From positions 62,001 to 126,000 of the forward strand of contig CALXTV010000002.1 in the NCBI GenBank assembly GCA_944391505.1: a stretch of DNA of 64,000 nucleotides, read 5' to 3'. Made by a program: the position numbers and the translations under genes. Position 1 is the first letter of the stretch, and each line of letters opens with the position of its first letter. Source of the DNA: an uncultured Alphaproteobacteria bacterium. Its GTDB lineage: Bacteria; Pseudomonadota; Alphaproteobacteria; RF32; CAG-239. Positions 41,874 through 51,300 of the stretch are shown here, in pieces. Below the pieces are notes generated by a model. It was given only the letters and a program-made list of their open reading frames with translations. It was not told the DNA's origin and did no database searches.

Positions 41874-43493
41874 TTAATTGCCGTCGCTGGAATAGAGCCA
41901 GCCGCGAATAATGTTGACCGCTGCATCGGGGTTCTTTTCGACAATGTCGTTAATCTTTTTGAGCGACGAAACTTTAATACGACCATCAATCTTATTCATA
42001 TTGATAAGCTCATCAATCTCGCTGTCTTCCTCGTTAAGAAAATTGGAAAGCAGCAGATTGTCTTCTTCGGCATTATCGCCCAGTAGGCGCCCCTCGTTAC
42101 CGGATGCGCCGGTATCAAAGGCATTGTTAATCAGCGGACGGATAACCAATAAGATAACCAGAATTGCAACGATTGCAACGCCTATGCCTTCGGCAATGCG
42201 GATTAACTCGTCTTTGGTAAAGCCCATAATCAGGATTTCAGGTTTTTCTTCGATTTCCGGCTGATTGGACGCAAACTTCATATTGGCAACCTCGACCATA
42301 TCGCCGCGTTCGGCATCAAAACCCACCGCCGACTTAACCAGCGAACGTATCTGTTCCATTTCTTCCGGTGTGCGTTCGCGATAAACAAGCTTGCCTTCTT
42401 CATTCCGTTCATAAATGCCGTCAACGATAACGGCAACGCCCAAACGTTTGATAGTGCCGCCGTTTTTGACCTTGTTGCGAACAACTTTGGAAATCTCGTA
42501 ATTAATCGTTTCTTCGGTCCTTGATTTTTCGGTAACGCCTCCGCTTCCAGAAGCAACCATGTCGCCGTTCGGAATATTTTGCGCCACGGAAACGGGCTGT
42601 TCAAGATTGTTACTGGTGCTGTTGTCGGTTACGGAAGCCTGCGAGCGAACGACCTGCGAATCGGGATCATAAATTTCTTCATTGGTTACGACCTGATCAA
42701 AATCCATTTCCAGGCTCACCTGCGCACGCACCTTTCCTTCGCCGATGCTTTTTTCGAGCAAATTCTGCACCTGAAGCGACATTTTGCGCTCTTGTTCCAG
42801 GCGAAGCGCTTCGTTGTTGGCAACCGTTACAGCCTCTTCATCTTCAAAACCGCCGGTCAGCAAATTTCCAGCACTGTCAACGATAGAAACGTTTTTGACA
42901 TCAAGCTTCGGCACGGCTGCCGCCACCAACTGCTGAATGGAATGAATGTTTTCGAGGCTCAGCTGTCCGCCGTCGGTTTTTATGACCACCGAAGCGGTCG
43001 GGGTTCTCTCCTCCCGGGAAAACATTTCCCGTTTGGGCAAAACCAGATGAACACGTGCCGACTTAATATGATCCACAGAGCGAATCGTCCGTGCCAATTC
43101 GCCTTCCAGGGCGCGAATCAGATTGACATTCTGAACAAAGTTCGTTGAACCCAGAGCATCGGTATGGTCAAAAATTTCATAGCCGACATTGGAACCTTTG
43201 GAGGCCATCGCAAGATCCGCCGTATCTATCCGCATTTTATTGACTTCCTCGGCGGGCACCAGAATTTCCGTACCGTTTTTGGTCAGGCGATATTTAATGT
43301 TGGCCGTTTCCAGGTGCTGGACAATCTGCTTGGCATCTTCCATTTCCAAATCGGTGTACAAAACTGCATAATCACCGGTGTTCAGCTTGGTCGCCAGATA
43401 AACAAAAAAACTGATCAGAAAGATGACAATCGCCGCAAGCGACGCCAAACGTCCGGGCGACAAGTCCTTGATACTCTGTATAAAATTATTCAC
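41874..43493 (-). CDS. fliF: Flagellar MS-ring protein FliF
   Basis: FliF forms the membrane ring on which the flagellum is built. I favour the GTG at 43493, with GGGGA 6 nt upstream, giving 539 residues beginning MNNFIQSIKDLSPGRLASLA; a TTG at 43505 would add four. Two membrane helices (about 18-40 and 440-465) flank a large periplasmic region with YscJ-like domains. The C-terminal tail (INDIVEKNPDAAVNIIRGWL) is the FliG-binding end. Confidence 0.95.
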   Translation of the reverse strand: MNNFIQSIKDLSPGRLASLAAIVIFLISFFVYLATKLNTGDYAVLYTDLEMEDAKQIVQHLETANIKYRLTKNGTEILVPAEEVNKMRIDTADLAMASKGSNVGYEIFDHTDALGSTNFVQNVNLIRALEGELARTIRSVDHIKSARVHLVLPKREMFSREERTPTASVVIKTDGGQLSLENIHSIQQLVAAAVPKLDVKNVSIVDSAGNLLTGGFEDEEAVTVANNEALRLEQERKMSLQVQNLLEKSIGEGKVRAQVSLEMDFDQVVTNEEIYDPDSQVVRSQASVTDNSTSNNLEQPVSVAQNIPNGDMVASGSGGVTEKSRTEETINYEISKVVRNKVKNGGTIKRLGVAVIVDGIYERNEEGKLVYRERTPEEMEQIRSLVKSAVGFDAERGDMVEVANMKFASNQPEIEEKPEILIMGFTKDELIRIAEGIGVAIVAILVILLVIRPLINNAFDTGASGNEGRLLGDNAEEDNLLLSNFLNEEDSEIDELINMNKIDGRIKVSSLKKINDIVEKNPDAAVNIIRGWLYSSDGN

Positions 43494-43613
43494 CAGATTC
43501 CCCAATCTTTAAAAAATCTTACATATTTCCCCATTTATTTTATGTATTAGCTTAAAAATATTCAGATTAAAACGATTAATTAACATATATTCACAGCCGC
43601 AGTCTGCAAAGAA

Positions 43614-43637
43614 AAGGCCGCCATTCTTGGCGGCCTT
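43614..43637 (-). terminator. Intrinsic terminator of the fliK-flgD-flgE operon
   Basis: AAGGCCGCCA and TGGCGGCCTT form a perfect 10-bp stem around TTCT, followed on the minus strand by TTCTTT. It lies 42 bp after the flgE stop and upstream of fliF. Confidence 0.88.
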
Positions 43638-43678
43638 GACTTTAGGGGAGGAATTTTTAAGCAGATTTATTCTAAATC

Positions 43679-45937
43679 CTAGGTCATACGGGTAAGTTCG
43701 TCCAGCATTTCGTCGGCCGTGGTAATAATCTTTGTTGCCGCCGAATAAGCGCGCTGAGTCACAATCATGTTTGAGAACTCTGTGGCCAGGTCGACGTTGG
43801 AAGATTCCACGGAGTAAGCCGTAATTTCGCCGGCGCCGTTGGTTCCTGCCTGTCTCAGCATTGCCTGGCCGGACGCATCGGTTTCAATCCAGGTATTGCC
43901 GGTCAGAGCTTCCATGCCGTTGGCATTTGCAAAAGTTGCCAGAGGCAGAATGGCAATCGGGCGGGTTTCGCCGTTGTCAAACAGAGCGGTAACGACACCG
44001 TCTTCGCTGATGCTGACGCCGGTATAGCTGCCGAACTTGGCTCCGTCCTGATTGATGTAGTTGGTCAGGAAGTCGCCGGACAGATTGGTCAGACCGTCAT
44101 TGGTTCCGACATTACCCATATCAAGGGTAATTCTGGTTCCATTGTCCGGGTCGCCATCCATGTTCTGCGCACCATTTGCCCATTCAATAGCCATTTCGTC
44201 AACATAGAAGTATTTAGGCGTACCATCGGCGTTAAATCTGACAGCCGGAACAACCGCACCCTCCTCAACTTCGGTACCGTTAACCGTAAACTGGTTGGCC
44301 AGCGTAGCGGTCGTATTCTGAATCGACTTCCACCCGTTGGTTACCGAATCTCTTACCACGCCGGAGATGGCTGTTCCCAAATCCGTCGTATCAATATCAA
44401 TATCGCCTCCAGTCGACGTCGGCAAAATTTCCAGCGAAGAGCCGCTGACAACAAAACGGGAAGGTTCGGTTGCGGTTATGTTAAGTTTGTTGCCGAAAAT
44501 GCTCATCATGCTGGCAACATCAACTTTTGCGCCGCTGATGGCATCGGCAATGTTGACATAATAGTCACCGGCACCAGGATCATCCGGCGTATCGGTATTG
44601 ACAAAGTGGTATGTCTTGCCGTCCAGCGTAATCGTGTGGTTCAGATAATCAGCCGCCGTCGTTGACGTAAAATCAATGCGAGCCGTATTTTTAATATCGC
44701 TGTCAATTGCCTGAATGGTAAAGATTCCCGTCGGAATACCGGTATCCTGTGCCGGATTGGATGCGCTCTGGACACAGGCCAACGTTTTGCTGGCATCAAT
44801 GGTCAGTTCGGCACCGGCAACAGACTGGACAATCTGAATGGTGCTGCCGTCGGCGGTAAAACGGTTGGCCGAAGGCATATTGTTTTTAATCGCGGTTTCA
44901 AAGGCCTGCGCAAAATCGCTGGTGGTGATAATGCCGTTTGTAATGTCTACGGCAATATATTTGTTTGTTGCATCGCCGACCGGAATGGTTGCCGTACCGT
45001 TGGTAAAAATAAAATGATAATTCACATTAGTGCCGGCATCGCTAATGGTAATGCTTGAACCGTTTTCGGGAATTTTGGTAAATTCAAGCTGACCTGCCGC
45101 GTAGTAAACGTCCTGTGCCGTATCCGCCGCTGTTTCTCTGCCGCCGTATAACGTTACGCTGGAAGCGCCGCTCGGAACAGAGGCGCCCATCGACCAGCCG
45201 TTGGAGCTGGTTTTGGTATATTCCAGGCTCATGTTGCTGGCGTTGCCGAGGCTATCATAAATCAGCGCCGAAACTTTGCGTTTGCCGCCGGCTGCGGCAT
45301 TGGTCGGATCATAAATCGGATCAGAAGACGGCAGGTTGGCACCAAGACTAATCTGATGCGTCGGAGTTGCCGTACCACCGATGTTTGCCAAATTAACCGG
45401 GCGCAGGTTGGTTCCATCAATAATGTTATCATTGATATAAACGGTATTTCCGGCTGAATCGTAATAGGCTTTCATATATTTGATGCCATTGACATCGACA
45501 ACCGTCGCATTGGCATTGCCGTCCCAGGGCAGCAAGGACCAGGCCTGAGCATAATAACCGCCGGTATTTTTCAGATAACCGTTTTCATCAACGGAAAAGC
45601 TTCCGGCACGGGTATAAGCCCACAAATCACCCTCGCCCGGGTTGGCCGCCTGATTGACGACAAAGAAGCCGGAACCACTGATGGCAACATCGGTCGAGTT
45701 GGAAGTTGCGGACAACAGACCCTGCGCACTAACACTCTGCTTCGGCGCGGACTGAACACCGCCCGGAGAATATAAGCTGGAAGAGGCCTGTTTGGTTACC
45801 AGGGTTGAAAAGGCCACGTTCGTGCTTTTGTAACCCACGGTGTTGATATTGGCGATATTGTCGGAAATGGCGCCCATTGAACTGGACTGGGAGGCCAGAG
45901 CCGAAATACCGGACTGCATTGCACCAAAAATACTCAT
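43679..45937 (-). CDS. flgE: Flagellar hook protein FlgE
   Basis: FlgE builds the flexible hook. The 752-residue protein has the rod-hook N-terminus (MSIFGAMQSGISALASQSSS) and the conserved C-terminal helix (NVDLATEFSNMIVTQRAYSA). The middle is expanded with beta-rich inserts compared with E. coli FlgE (about 400 residues), as often in Alphaproteobacteria. It follows flgD by 21 nt. Confidence 0.95.
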   Translation of the reverse strand: MSIFGAMQSGISALASQSSSMGAISDNIANINTVGYKSTNVAFSTLVTKQASSSLYSPGGVQSAPKQSVSAQGLLSATSNSTDVAISGSGFFVVNQAANPGEGDLWAYTRAGSFSVDENGYLKNTGGYYAQAWSLLPWDGNANATVVDVNGIKYMKAYYDSAGNTVYINDNIIDGTNLRPVNLANIGGTATPTHQISLGANLPSSDPIYDPTNAAAGGKRKVSALIYDSLGNASNMSLEYTKTSSNGWSMGASVPSGASSVTLYGGRETAADTAQDVYYAAGQLEFTKIPENGSSITISDAGTNVNYHFIFTNGTATIPVGDATNKYIAVDITNGIITTSDFAQAFETAIKNNMPSANRFTADGSTIQIVQSVAGAELTIDASKTLACVQSASNPAQDTGIPTGIFTIQAIDSDIKNTARIDFTSTTAADYLNHTITLDGKTYHFVNTDTPDDPGAGDYYVNIADAISGAKVDVASMMSIFGNKLNITATEPSRFVVSGSSLEILPTSTGGDIDIDTTDLGTAISGVVRDSVTNGWKSIQNTTATLANQFTVNGTEVEEGAVVPAVRFNADGTPKYFYVDEMAIEWANGAQNMDGDPDNGTRITLDMGNVGTNDGLTNLSGDFLTNYINQDGAKFGSYTGVSISEDGVVTALFDNGETRPIAILPLATFANANGMEALTGNTWIETDASGQAMLRQAGTNGAGEITAYSVESSNVDLATEFSNMIVTQRAYSAATKIITTADEMLDELTRMT

Positions 45938-45958
45938 TTTTTCTCTCCTAAAGTTTTA

Positions 45959-46810
45959 TTAAAGCAAACCGAAAGCGGCGGCTCTCACAGCCTCGCCCGC
46001 GGCCCGACCAAGAACAGCGGCTGCTGTTTCTAGAGCGCTGTCTTCATCGCCCCCTTCTTCCGGAGGGGTTGTATTTTCGTCATTACCGCCGTCAGTTTCA
46101 TCACCGTCTCCGGCAGTATTATCATCCGAATTGAAATAATCGTCGTTGCGGACAGTCAAGATATCGCCCAGACCTGCTGTTACAGCATCGCCGAGGCCGA
46201 CATAGACGCCAGAAGAATCACTGGCAACACCTGTAACGCGGCCAAATACCGTTGTTACGACACTGGCTGCGGTCTCGCCACTGGCAACTTTGGTCGAAAC
46301 CTCAATCTTATAGGCGCCGTCCTCTAACTGATTGCCGTTGGAATCCTTGCCGTCCCAAGTAAATTCATGAGTTCCGGAGGTAACTTTTCCCTGTTCGGAA
46401 TAAACGATATTGCCGTTCATGTCCTTAACAACAATCGTCGTGCTGACAACATTTTTATCCAACGTGTAGGTTGCTTTGGCTTTTCCGCCTTCGAGCGGCA
46501 TGACGTTGCCGAGGACCTGAGCAACTTTGCCGATATAAGATACGGCCTGAGCGCCGAGGTTGGCAATATTCATACTCAACAGACTGTCCAGCTTTTCATT
46601 GGTCTGGATGGCCTGCTCAACGCTGGAATACTGAACCAATTGATTAGTAAACTCGGCCGTATCCATCGGATCAAGCGGATCCTGATATTTTAACTGGGTG
46701 GTTAACAGGGTCAGAAAGGTGTTCATATCTGCCGACAGATTTTGAGAAGCCGTCTTGGTTGTTGACGTTCCCGTCTGCGTATAACCGTTTAATGCGTTTA
46801 CGTCTGTCAT
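45959..46810 (-). CDS. flgD: Hook-cap protein FlgD
   Basis: FlgD caps the growing hook and guides FlgE assembly. The 283-residue protein has the N-terminal FlgD motif (NTFLTLLTTQLKYQDPLDPM, then DTAEFTNQLVQYSSVEQ) and Ig-like C-terminal domains. A long acidic, Gly-rich tail (DETDGGNDENTTPPEEGGDE) ends in hydrophobic repeats and is unusual for the family. Confidence 0.93.
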   Translation of the reverse strand: MTDVNALNGYTQTGTSTTKTASQNLSADMNTFLTLLTTQLKYQDPLDPMDTAEFTNQLVQYSSVEQAIQTNEKLDSLLSMNIANLGAQAVSYIGKVAQVLGNVMPLEGGKAKATYTLDKNVVSTTIVVKDMNGNIVYSEQGKVTSGTHEFTWDGKDSNGNQLEDGAYKIEVSTKVASGETAASVVTTVFGRVTGVASDSSGVYVGLGDAVTAGLGDILTVRNDDYFNSDDNTAGDGDETDGGNDENTTPPEEGGDEDSALETAAAVLGRAAGEAVRAAAFGLL

Positions 46811-46821
46811 TTTTTATCTCC

Positions 46822-48516
46822 CTAAACTCTGATATTAAGACCGGTTGTGCCATCCCAAGTCTGATTTTGGAAAGCCTCCGGCAAAAGATCATTGCTGGCT
46901 TCTTTTTCAAAGATATCACCGATAAAATTGCGCAGGCCGTTTTCTCTTTCCTGATTCTGATTGGCCTGATTTCCGTCTCTGAAGCTAAAACTCAGAGAAC
47001 CTTCATCAGTCTGAAAGCCGGCATCGTTAAAAGCTTTTTCCAAAGTCTGCATTTCTTTTTGAAGGGCTTCCATAGTTTCGGGGCGGGTTGAAATGATATG
47101 CGCCTGCAGTTTGCCGTCTTTTCCGATCTGCATTTTTACTTCAATGTGGCCAAGGTCTTCCGGTTTGAGAGAAATGTCGATTTTATCAATTCCCTTGACG
47201 GCCGATTTGGTAATATTGACCTTGACCTGCTCAACAACTTCCTTACTCATTCCCTTATAAACGTCACGGAAAGAAGCTTGACTGTTTTCGGCGGCATCCG
47301 CTTTGGCCGCGCGAACAAATTCACCGCCGGCCGCCGTTGCCGTTCCGAGATTAACGGAGTTGATGTCAGCTCCGGACGAAACCGGCGCTGCGACCGAAAC
47401 CGCACTGCTTTCCGCAGCAGCCGGCGCGGCTGCATTAAATACCGGTGTCATGTTAAGGTTTTGATTGTTATTAGCCGCGGACATATTTCCCTGTGATTGG
47501 AGATTATCCGCATTGGCCTGCGCCGAAACAACCGCCGGTTTGGAGGAAATGGTTACGGCCTCATCGACACTTTTAGCATCGGCAAGTAAATCTTTGGCGC
47601 TCAACTGGGCAATTTTTTCCTCACGAACGGAGACTTTTATGTTTGCCTTGTTTTCCTTACCGATAATTTCGGACAGTTTTGTTGCCTGATCTAAAATTTT
47701 TTCATCGGACAACTCATCAACAACATTTTGAATATCGGCATTTTTTCTGACAGTCTCTTCCCGAACCTGAGCTTTTACGGACTCCATGTTCAAATCGACA
47801 GCATCTCCGTCTTCAACCGGAACAAAAGCACCGACATCAATTGCATCACCTGATTGAGGCTGCTGAGTCGTATTTACGGCATTGAGCGCACCAGTTTTTT
47901 CAATCAGAAAAACCGGCTCTCCATCTTGCGATGTCGACATCAAAACCTGTATCGTATCATCACCGGCAAGCTGCGCGGCAAGATCAGCACCGCTCATCTG
48001 CATAACTTCCCCGTTTTCAGGATTGAGAACGTTAATCAGTCCCATTGCCGATAAATCGGACGCAGAGACAAGCACAGCTCCGGCGCCGTTTTTAACAGCA
48101 TCTACATCTTTCTGCGGAGCTTCGGCGTCTAGCGCTTCGACGGTTGCGGAATTTTCCGCCTCAGAGCGCGTCACATCTTCAACCTGTTGCTGGCGGACAT
48201 CACCGGCGGGAACATTTATGGAATCGTCTCGCTCGTCCCCCGTCTTATTTTCAGCCTTACGATTTTCTTTTCTTGTCGGCTTTTCTTTCTTTTCCAACGC
48301 TGCTGCTTTGTCATCCGGGCGAGTTTCCTTCTTCTCCGTACGGTCATCCCTTGCCGAAGCTTCGGCGCGACTATCTTCACGAACCGCGACAGGTCTTTCT
48401 TCCGTTTCCCGATTCAATATCTGAGCAAAAGCATCGCTGCCGGTTCCGGAGCTTATGCCGATTTTACCGAAGTTCATCAAACTGGCCAACTGGCTTTTAA
48501 TCTCATTTAATTCCAT
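46822..48516 (-). CDS. fliK: Flagellar hook-length control protein FliK
   Basis: FliK measures hook length and switches export specificity. The 564-residue protein has a long charged Glu/Lys/Arg/Asp-rich N-terminal region and the C-terminal Flg_hook domain (VKGIDKIDISLKPEDLGHIE, then VKMQIGKDGKLQAHI). It heads the operon behind a near-consensus sigma-54 promoter. Confidence 0.9.
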   Translation of the reverse strand: MELNEIKSQLASLMNFGKIGISSGTGSDAFAQILNRETEERPVAVREDSRAEASARDDRTEKKETRPDDKAAALEKKEKPTRKENRKAENKTGDERDDSINVPAGDVRQQQVEDVTRSEAENSATVEALDAEAPQKDVDAVKNGAGAVLVSASDLSAMGLINVLNPENGEVMQMSGADLAAQLAGDDTIQVLMSTSQDGEPVFLIEKTGALNAVNTTQQPQSGDAIDVGAFVPVEDGDAVDLNMESVKAQVREETVRKNADIQNVVDELSDEKILDQATKLSEIIGKENKANIKVSVREEKIAQLSAKDLLADAKSVDEAVTISSKPAVVSAQANADNLQSQGNMSAANNNQNLNMTPVFNAAAPAAAESSAVSVAAPVSSGADINSVNLGTATAAGGEFVRAAKADAAENSQASFRDVYKGMSKEVVEQVKVNITKSAVKGIDKIDISLKPEDLGHIEVKMQIGKDGKLQAHIISTRPETMEALQKEMQTLEKAFNDAGFQTDEGSLSFSFRDGNQANQNQERENGLRNFIGDIFEKEASNDLLPEAFQNQTWDGTTGLNIRV

Positions 48517-48556
48517 TGCAGAAAATCCTCAAACAAATTTCATTTAAGAATTTATA

Positions 48557-48572
48557 TGCAAAAGTCATGCCA
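48557..48572 (-). promoter_or_regulatory. Sigma-54 promoter of fliK-flgD-flgE
   Basis: On the minus strand the sequence TGGCATGACTTTTGCA matches the sigma-54 pattern TGGCAC-N5-TTGCA in GG-N10-GC spacing. It lies about 40 bp upstream of the fliK ATG. The required activator FlbD is encoded in the adjacent operon. Confidence 0.8.
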
Positions 48573-48589
48573 AATTTTAAACAGCTAAT

Positions 48590-48611
48590 AAAAAACCCCG
48601 CGACTGCGGGG
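48590..48611 (-). terminator. Intrinsic terminator of flaF
   Basis: CCCCGC, loop GACT and GCGGGG; on the minus strand the stem is followed by TTTTTT. It lies 20 bp after the flaF stop. Confidence 0.88.
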
Positions 48612-48631
48612 CCTACAATCAGTCAAAAAGC

Positions 48632-49033
48632 TTACAAATCCGGATTTGCTTCCGCTTCATCGGTCTGCTTTCCGGCCAATCCGCGGGCAATATTCATATT
48701 TATATTAATAAGAACTCCGAGACCGTCCGGTGACGGTTCGGCCAAAACCTTCACCGTTCGCTGAAAAACGAACATCGCTAAATTGATAATATTCTGGCGG
48801 ACTTCCGGTGGCTGCGGACAATCGCTTTCCTGCATGGCGCTGGCAATAATCGTCCAGAGACGGCGGTTTTTATCAAGCGCTTCGGGAAGTTCGCTTTTTT
48901 TCTCTTCCCAGTGTTCTTTAATGAGATTCAGCGCCGAAGCCGTACGGATAAAAGCGCGGCTTTCAAGTTCATTTTGCCCCATCGACGACACTTCATTTGC
49001 GGAATATTTCTGCGATTCGTTCATTTTTGCCAC
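48632..49033 (-). CDS. flaF: Flagellin biosynthesis regulator FlaF
   Basis: FlaF is an alphaproteobacterial protein needed for flagellin synthesis and secretion. The 133-residue product has the family core (ELESRAFIRTASALNLIKEH, then NRRLWTIIASAMQE). Flagellin and FlbT genes, its usual partners, are not in the window. A CtrA-like site lies just upstream. Confidence 0.92.
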   Translation of the reverse strand: MAKMNESQKYSANEVSSMGQNELESRAFIRTASALNLIKEHWEEKKSELPEALDKNRRLWTIIASAMQESDCPQPPEVRQNIINLAMFVFQRTVKVLAEPSPDGLGVLININMNIARGLAGKQTDEAEANPDL

Positions 49034-49051
49034 TCTAGAAATAATTTTGAA

Positions 49052-49066
49052 TTAAAGTCTTTTTAA
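49052..49066. promoter_or_regulatory. Candidate CtrA box upstream of flaF
   Basis: TTAA-AGTCTTT-TTAA is a full CtrA spacing match 19-33 bp before the flaF start. The region is AT-rich, so a chance match is possible. Confidence 0.35.
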
Positions 49067-49127
49067 ATAAATTTAGTTAAATTATGGTTATATTTTAGAA
49101 TAGATTTTACGATAATACAATTTTTTT

Positions 49128-50084
49128 ATGGCGGTCTTCATGATAAAAATTGCAAAGAAAATGTTTTTTCTCTTTTTGACATTCGTTCTGCTTTCTGAAA
49201 CGGCCACAGCGCAAATGGTGGAGATGAAAAAGGAAAAAAACCGGACAAAGGAAGAACTTAAGGTTACGGCCTTTCTGGATTATCCGCCTTTCGGGCATTA
49301 TGCCGAACCGCCCTATCCGAGCAGTTTTACCAGCATTTTCAAACCCATTATCGAGGACTATGCTAAAAAACAGAATTTTGAAGTAACCTATGTTCTTTCT
49401 CCAAACTATTCTACTCTGGTTCGCGATGTTCGACGAGGCGAAATCGACATGTTGCTCGGCATGTACCACGAAACCGCCATGTATATGGGGTTGGAATATG
49501 TTTTTCCGGCCGCGGTCAATAACCCGATTGTCGCCATTATGTTGCCCGGGAGAATTCACGAAGTAAAATCCCGCGCTGACCTGAAAAAGCTGCGCGGCGC
49601 CATGAGCACCCATGAGCATCTGAGTGATTTTGTCGCGCAGGAGCTTAAACAATACAACGTTAAAAAGTTTGAAAAAAGTCTTGATATGTATGAACGTCTG
49701 TTCGCCGGACAAATCGATTATATTATCGGCAGCCGTTATTTCAGCATGATCGAGGCCATGAAACTCGGCATTTACAACAAGGTCAGTTTTTCCAAACAGG
49801 CTATCTGGAATATGCCGCTGTTTATTGGAATATCAAAAACGTCGTTTCACAAAAAATTCCTTTCCCGGACATTTGCCGCTCTGATGGAGGACCCCAGGAC
49901 AACCAAACGCATTGAGCAAATTCTGATAGATACCATTAAAAAAATCGAAAAGGAAACAGAAGGCGTTGTGCCGCCGACATTCAGCAGCGACAAAAAGCTT
50001 TCCGACATTGACGACGTTACCGTTGACGAGCAACCAAATACCATGATTATGATTTTGGCACCCGGACAGCGAAAAAGCAGATAA
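49128..50084 (+). CDS. Periplasmic solute-binding-like protein
   Basis: The 318-residue protein has a Sec signal peptide and a fold pattern like family 3 solute-binding proteins (DYPPFGHYAEPPYPSSF, later VRRGEIDMLLGMYHETAMYM). No ABC permease or ATPase lies nearby, so it may act alone or in signalling. Two starts are possible, the ATG at 49128 and one at 49140; neither has a clear SD. Confidence 0.7.
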   Translation: MAVFMIKIAKKMFFLFLTFVLLSETATAQMVEMKKEKNRTKEELKVTAFLDYPPFGHYAEPPYPSSFTSIFKPIIEDYAKKQNFEVTYVLSPNYSTLVRDVRRGEIDMLLGMYHETAMYMGLEYVFPAAVNNPIVAIMLPGRIHEVKSRADLKKLRGAMSTHEHLSDFVAQELKQYNVKKFEKSLDMYERLFAGQIDYIIGSRYFSMIEAMKLGIYNKVSFSKQAIWNMPLFIGISKTSFHKKFLSRTFAALMEDPRTTKRIEQILIDTIKKIEKETEGVVPPTFSSDKKLSDIDDVTVDEQPNTMIMILAPGQRKSR

Positions 50085-50167
50085 ATAAACATCGTCATCT
50101 TGACCTTTGGACTGTTATTGTTTAAATATATATTGAAACTTTAACTTTAATAAGACGGCTGAAATTA

Positions 50168-50833
50168 ATGGTACTTCTCATTCATCATCCCGTTTCGGCG
50201 GCTTCGCGTAAAATCCGGATTATTATGGCGGAAAAAAGGATGCTTTTTGTCCTTAAAGAAGAAGCTCCGTGGAATCCGTCACAAGATTTGTTTAAGCTTA
50301 ATCCTTCGGGAGAGCTTCCTGTCTTTGTTTTTGATGGCAACGTCATTGCCGGAAATTATGCCGTGACAGAGTTTCTGGAAGAAGTTAACCGGGAAATCCG
50401 ACTGATGCCGGATGATCCCCTGAAAAAAGCAGAGGTTCGGCGTCTGATAGAATGGTTTGACGTTAAGTTTCTCAGAGAGGTTAACCGCAATATCGTCTAC
50501 GAAAAAGTATACAAAAGATTCGGCTCCGGCAACCCTCCAGACTCGAAAATTCTGAAAACTGGTGTCAACAACCTTAATTTTCATCTTGAATATATTGACT
50601 GGCTGGCCGAACGTCGCAATTATCTGGCCGGCGACGATTTTTCATTGGCCGATATTACGGCTGCCGCTCATTTGTCGGTTATCGATTATCTGGGCGATGT
50701 TCCGTGGGACGGTTATAAAAACGCTAAGCTGTGGTATTCAAAGATAAAATCGCGGCCGAGTTTTAAAGAAATTTTGAAAGACAGCATCAAGGGCATTCTT
50801 CCGGCCAAACATTATGCAAATCTGGACTTTTGA
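50168..50833 (+). CDS. Glutathione S-transferase family protein
   Basis: The 221-residue protein has the N-terminal thioredoxin-like domain (LIHHPVSAASRKIRIIMAEK, LNPSGELPVFVFDGNVIAG) and the C-terminal helical domain with the folding motif LAGDDFSLADITAAAHL. Its substrate is unknown. It precedes the lipoprotein at 50835 with 1 nt between the stop and the next ATG. Confidence 0.88.
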   Translation: MVLLIHHPVSAASRKIRIIMAEKRMLFVLKEEAPWNPSQDLFKLNPSGELPVFVFDGNVIAGNYAVTEFLEEVNREIRLMPDDPLKKAEVRRLIEWFDVKFLREVNRNIVYEKVYKRFGSGNPPDSKILKTGVNNLNFHLEYIDWLAERRNYLAGDDFSLADITAAAHLSVIDYLGDVPWDGYKNAKLWYSKIKSRPSFKEILKDSIKGILPAKHYANLDF

Positions 50834-50834
50834 G

Positions 50835-51299
50835 ATGAAAAAAATTTATGTTTCGCTGATTTCCGCATTTTTGTTTTCCTCCTGCACCCTTTTTCAGGAC
50901 GGTGACGGTCAGGTCATTTATCATTGGGAAAGGGAAAACACCGGCGTTCAGAAATTTGCCCGGGATCATTCGGAATGTATGCGGGAAGCCGAAGATTTTA
51001 AACTCCTGCCTGACGTGCGGATGTGGTTTTTTTCCGAAGAAGTCAAAATGAATATCCGAGCCGACTGGCATTCGGAAAAAGGCATTTGGGCTAGTTATGT
51101 TCCTTATCCCGGTGCTATGCCGGTGGTGGTTAACAGCCTGCGCAACGATTCCGACTCCAGCCCGAAGAAATACCGACTATGTATGGAAGACCGCGGCTAC
51201 TGGCACAGAACCTACAACCTGCCGAGCGTGACCAACATTTATGTTTATCGTCCGCAAAGCGTGCTGCAAGATGACCCGATTAACCGCGGAGCTTACTAA
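50835..51299 (+). CDS. Unknown lipoprotein
   Basis: The ATG at 50835 gives 154 residues with a lipoprotein signal (MKKIYVSLISAFLFSSC, lipidated Cys at about residue 17). The mature part is charged and Tyr/Trp-rich (DVRMWFFSEEVKMNIRADWH) with two late cysteines. It is cotranscribed with the GST gene; its 3' end abuts the convergent outer-membrane efflux gene. No family was recognised. Confidence 0.7.
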   Translation: MKKIYVSLISAFLFSSCTLFQDGDGQVIYHWERENTGVQKFARDHSECMREAEDFKLLPDVRMWFFSEEVKMNIRADWHSEKGIWASYVPYPGAMPVVVNSLRNDSDSSPKKYRLCMEDRGYWHRTYNLPSVTNIYVYRPQSVLQDDPINRGAY

Positions 51300-51300
51300 A

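Noticed and set aside
43521-43605. CtrA sites upstream of fliF
   Set aside because: Several TTAA half-sites are present, but the gaps are 5, 9 and 11, not 7.
43604-43637. Sigma-54-like GG-N10-GC upstream of fliF
   Set aside because: The GG lies in the stem of the flgE terminator and the GC just behind its T-rich tail; the -24 element is poor. The terminator explains the sequence.
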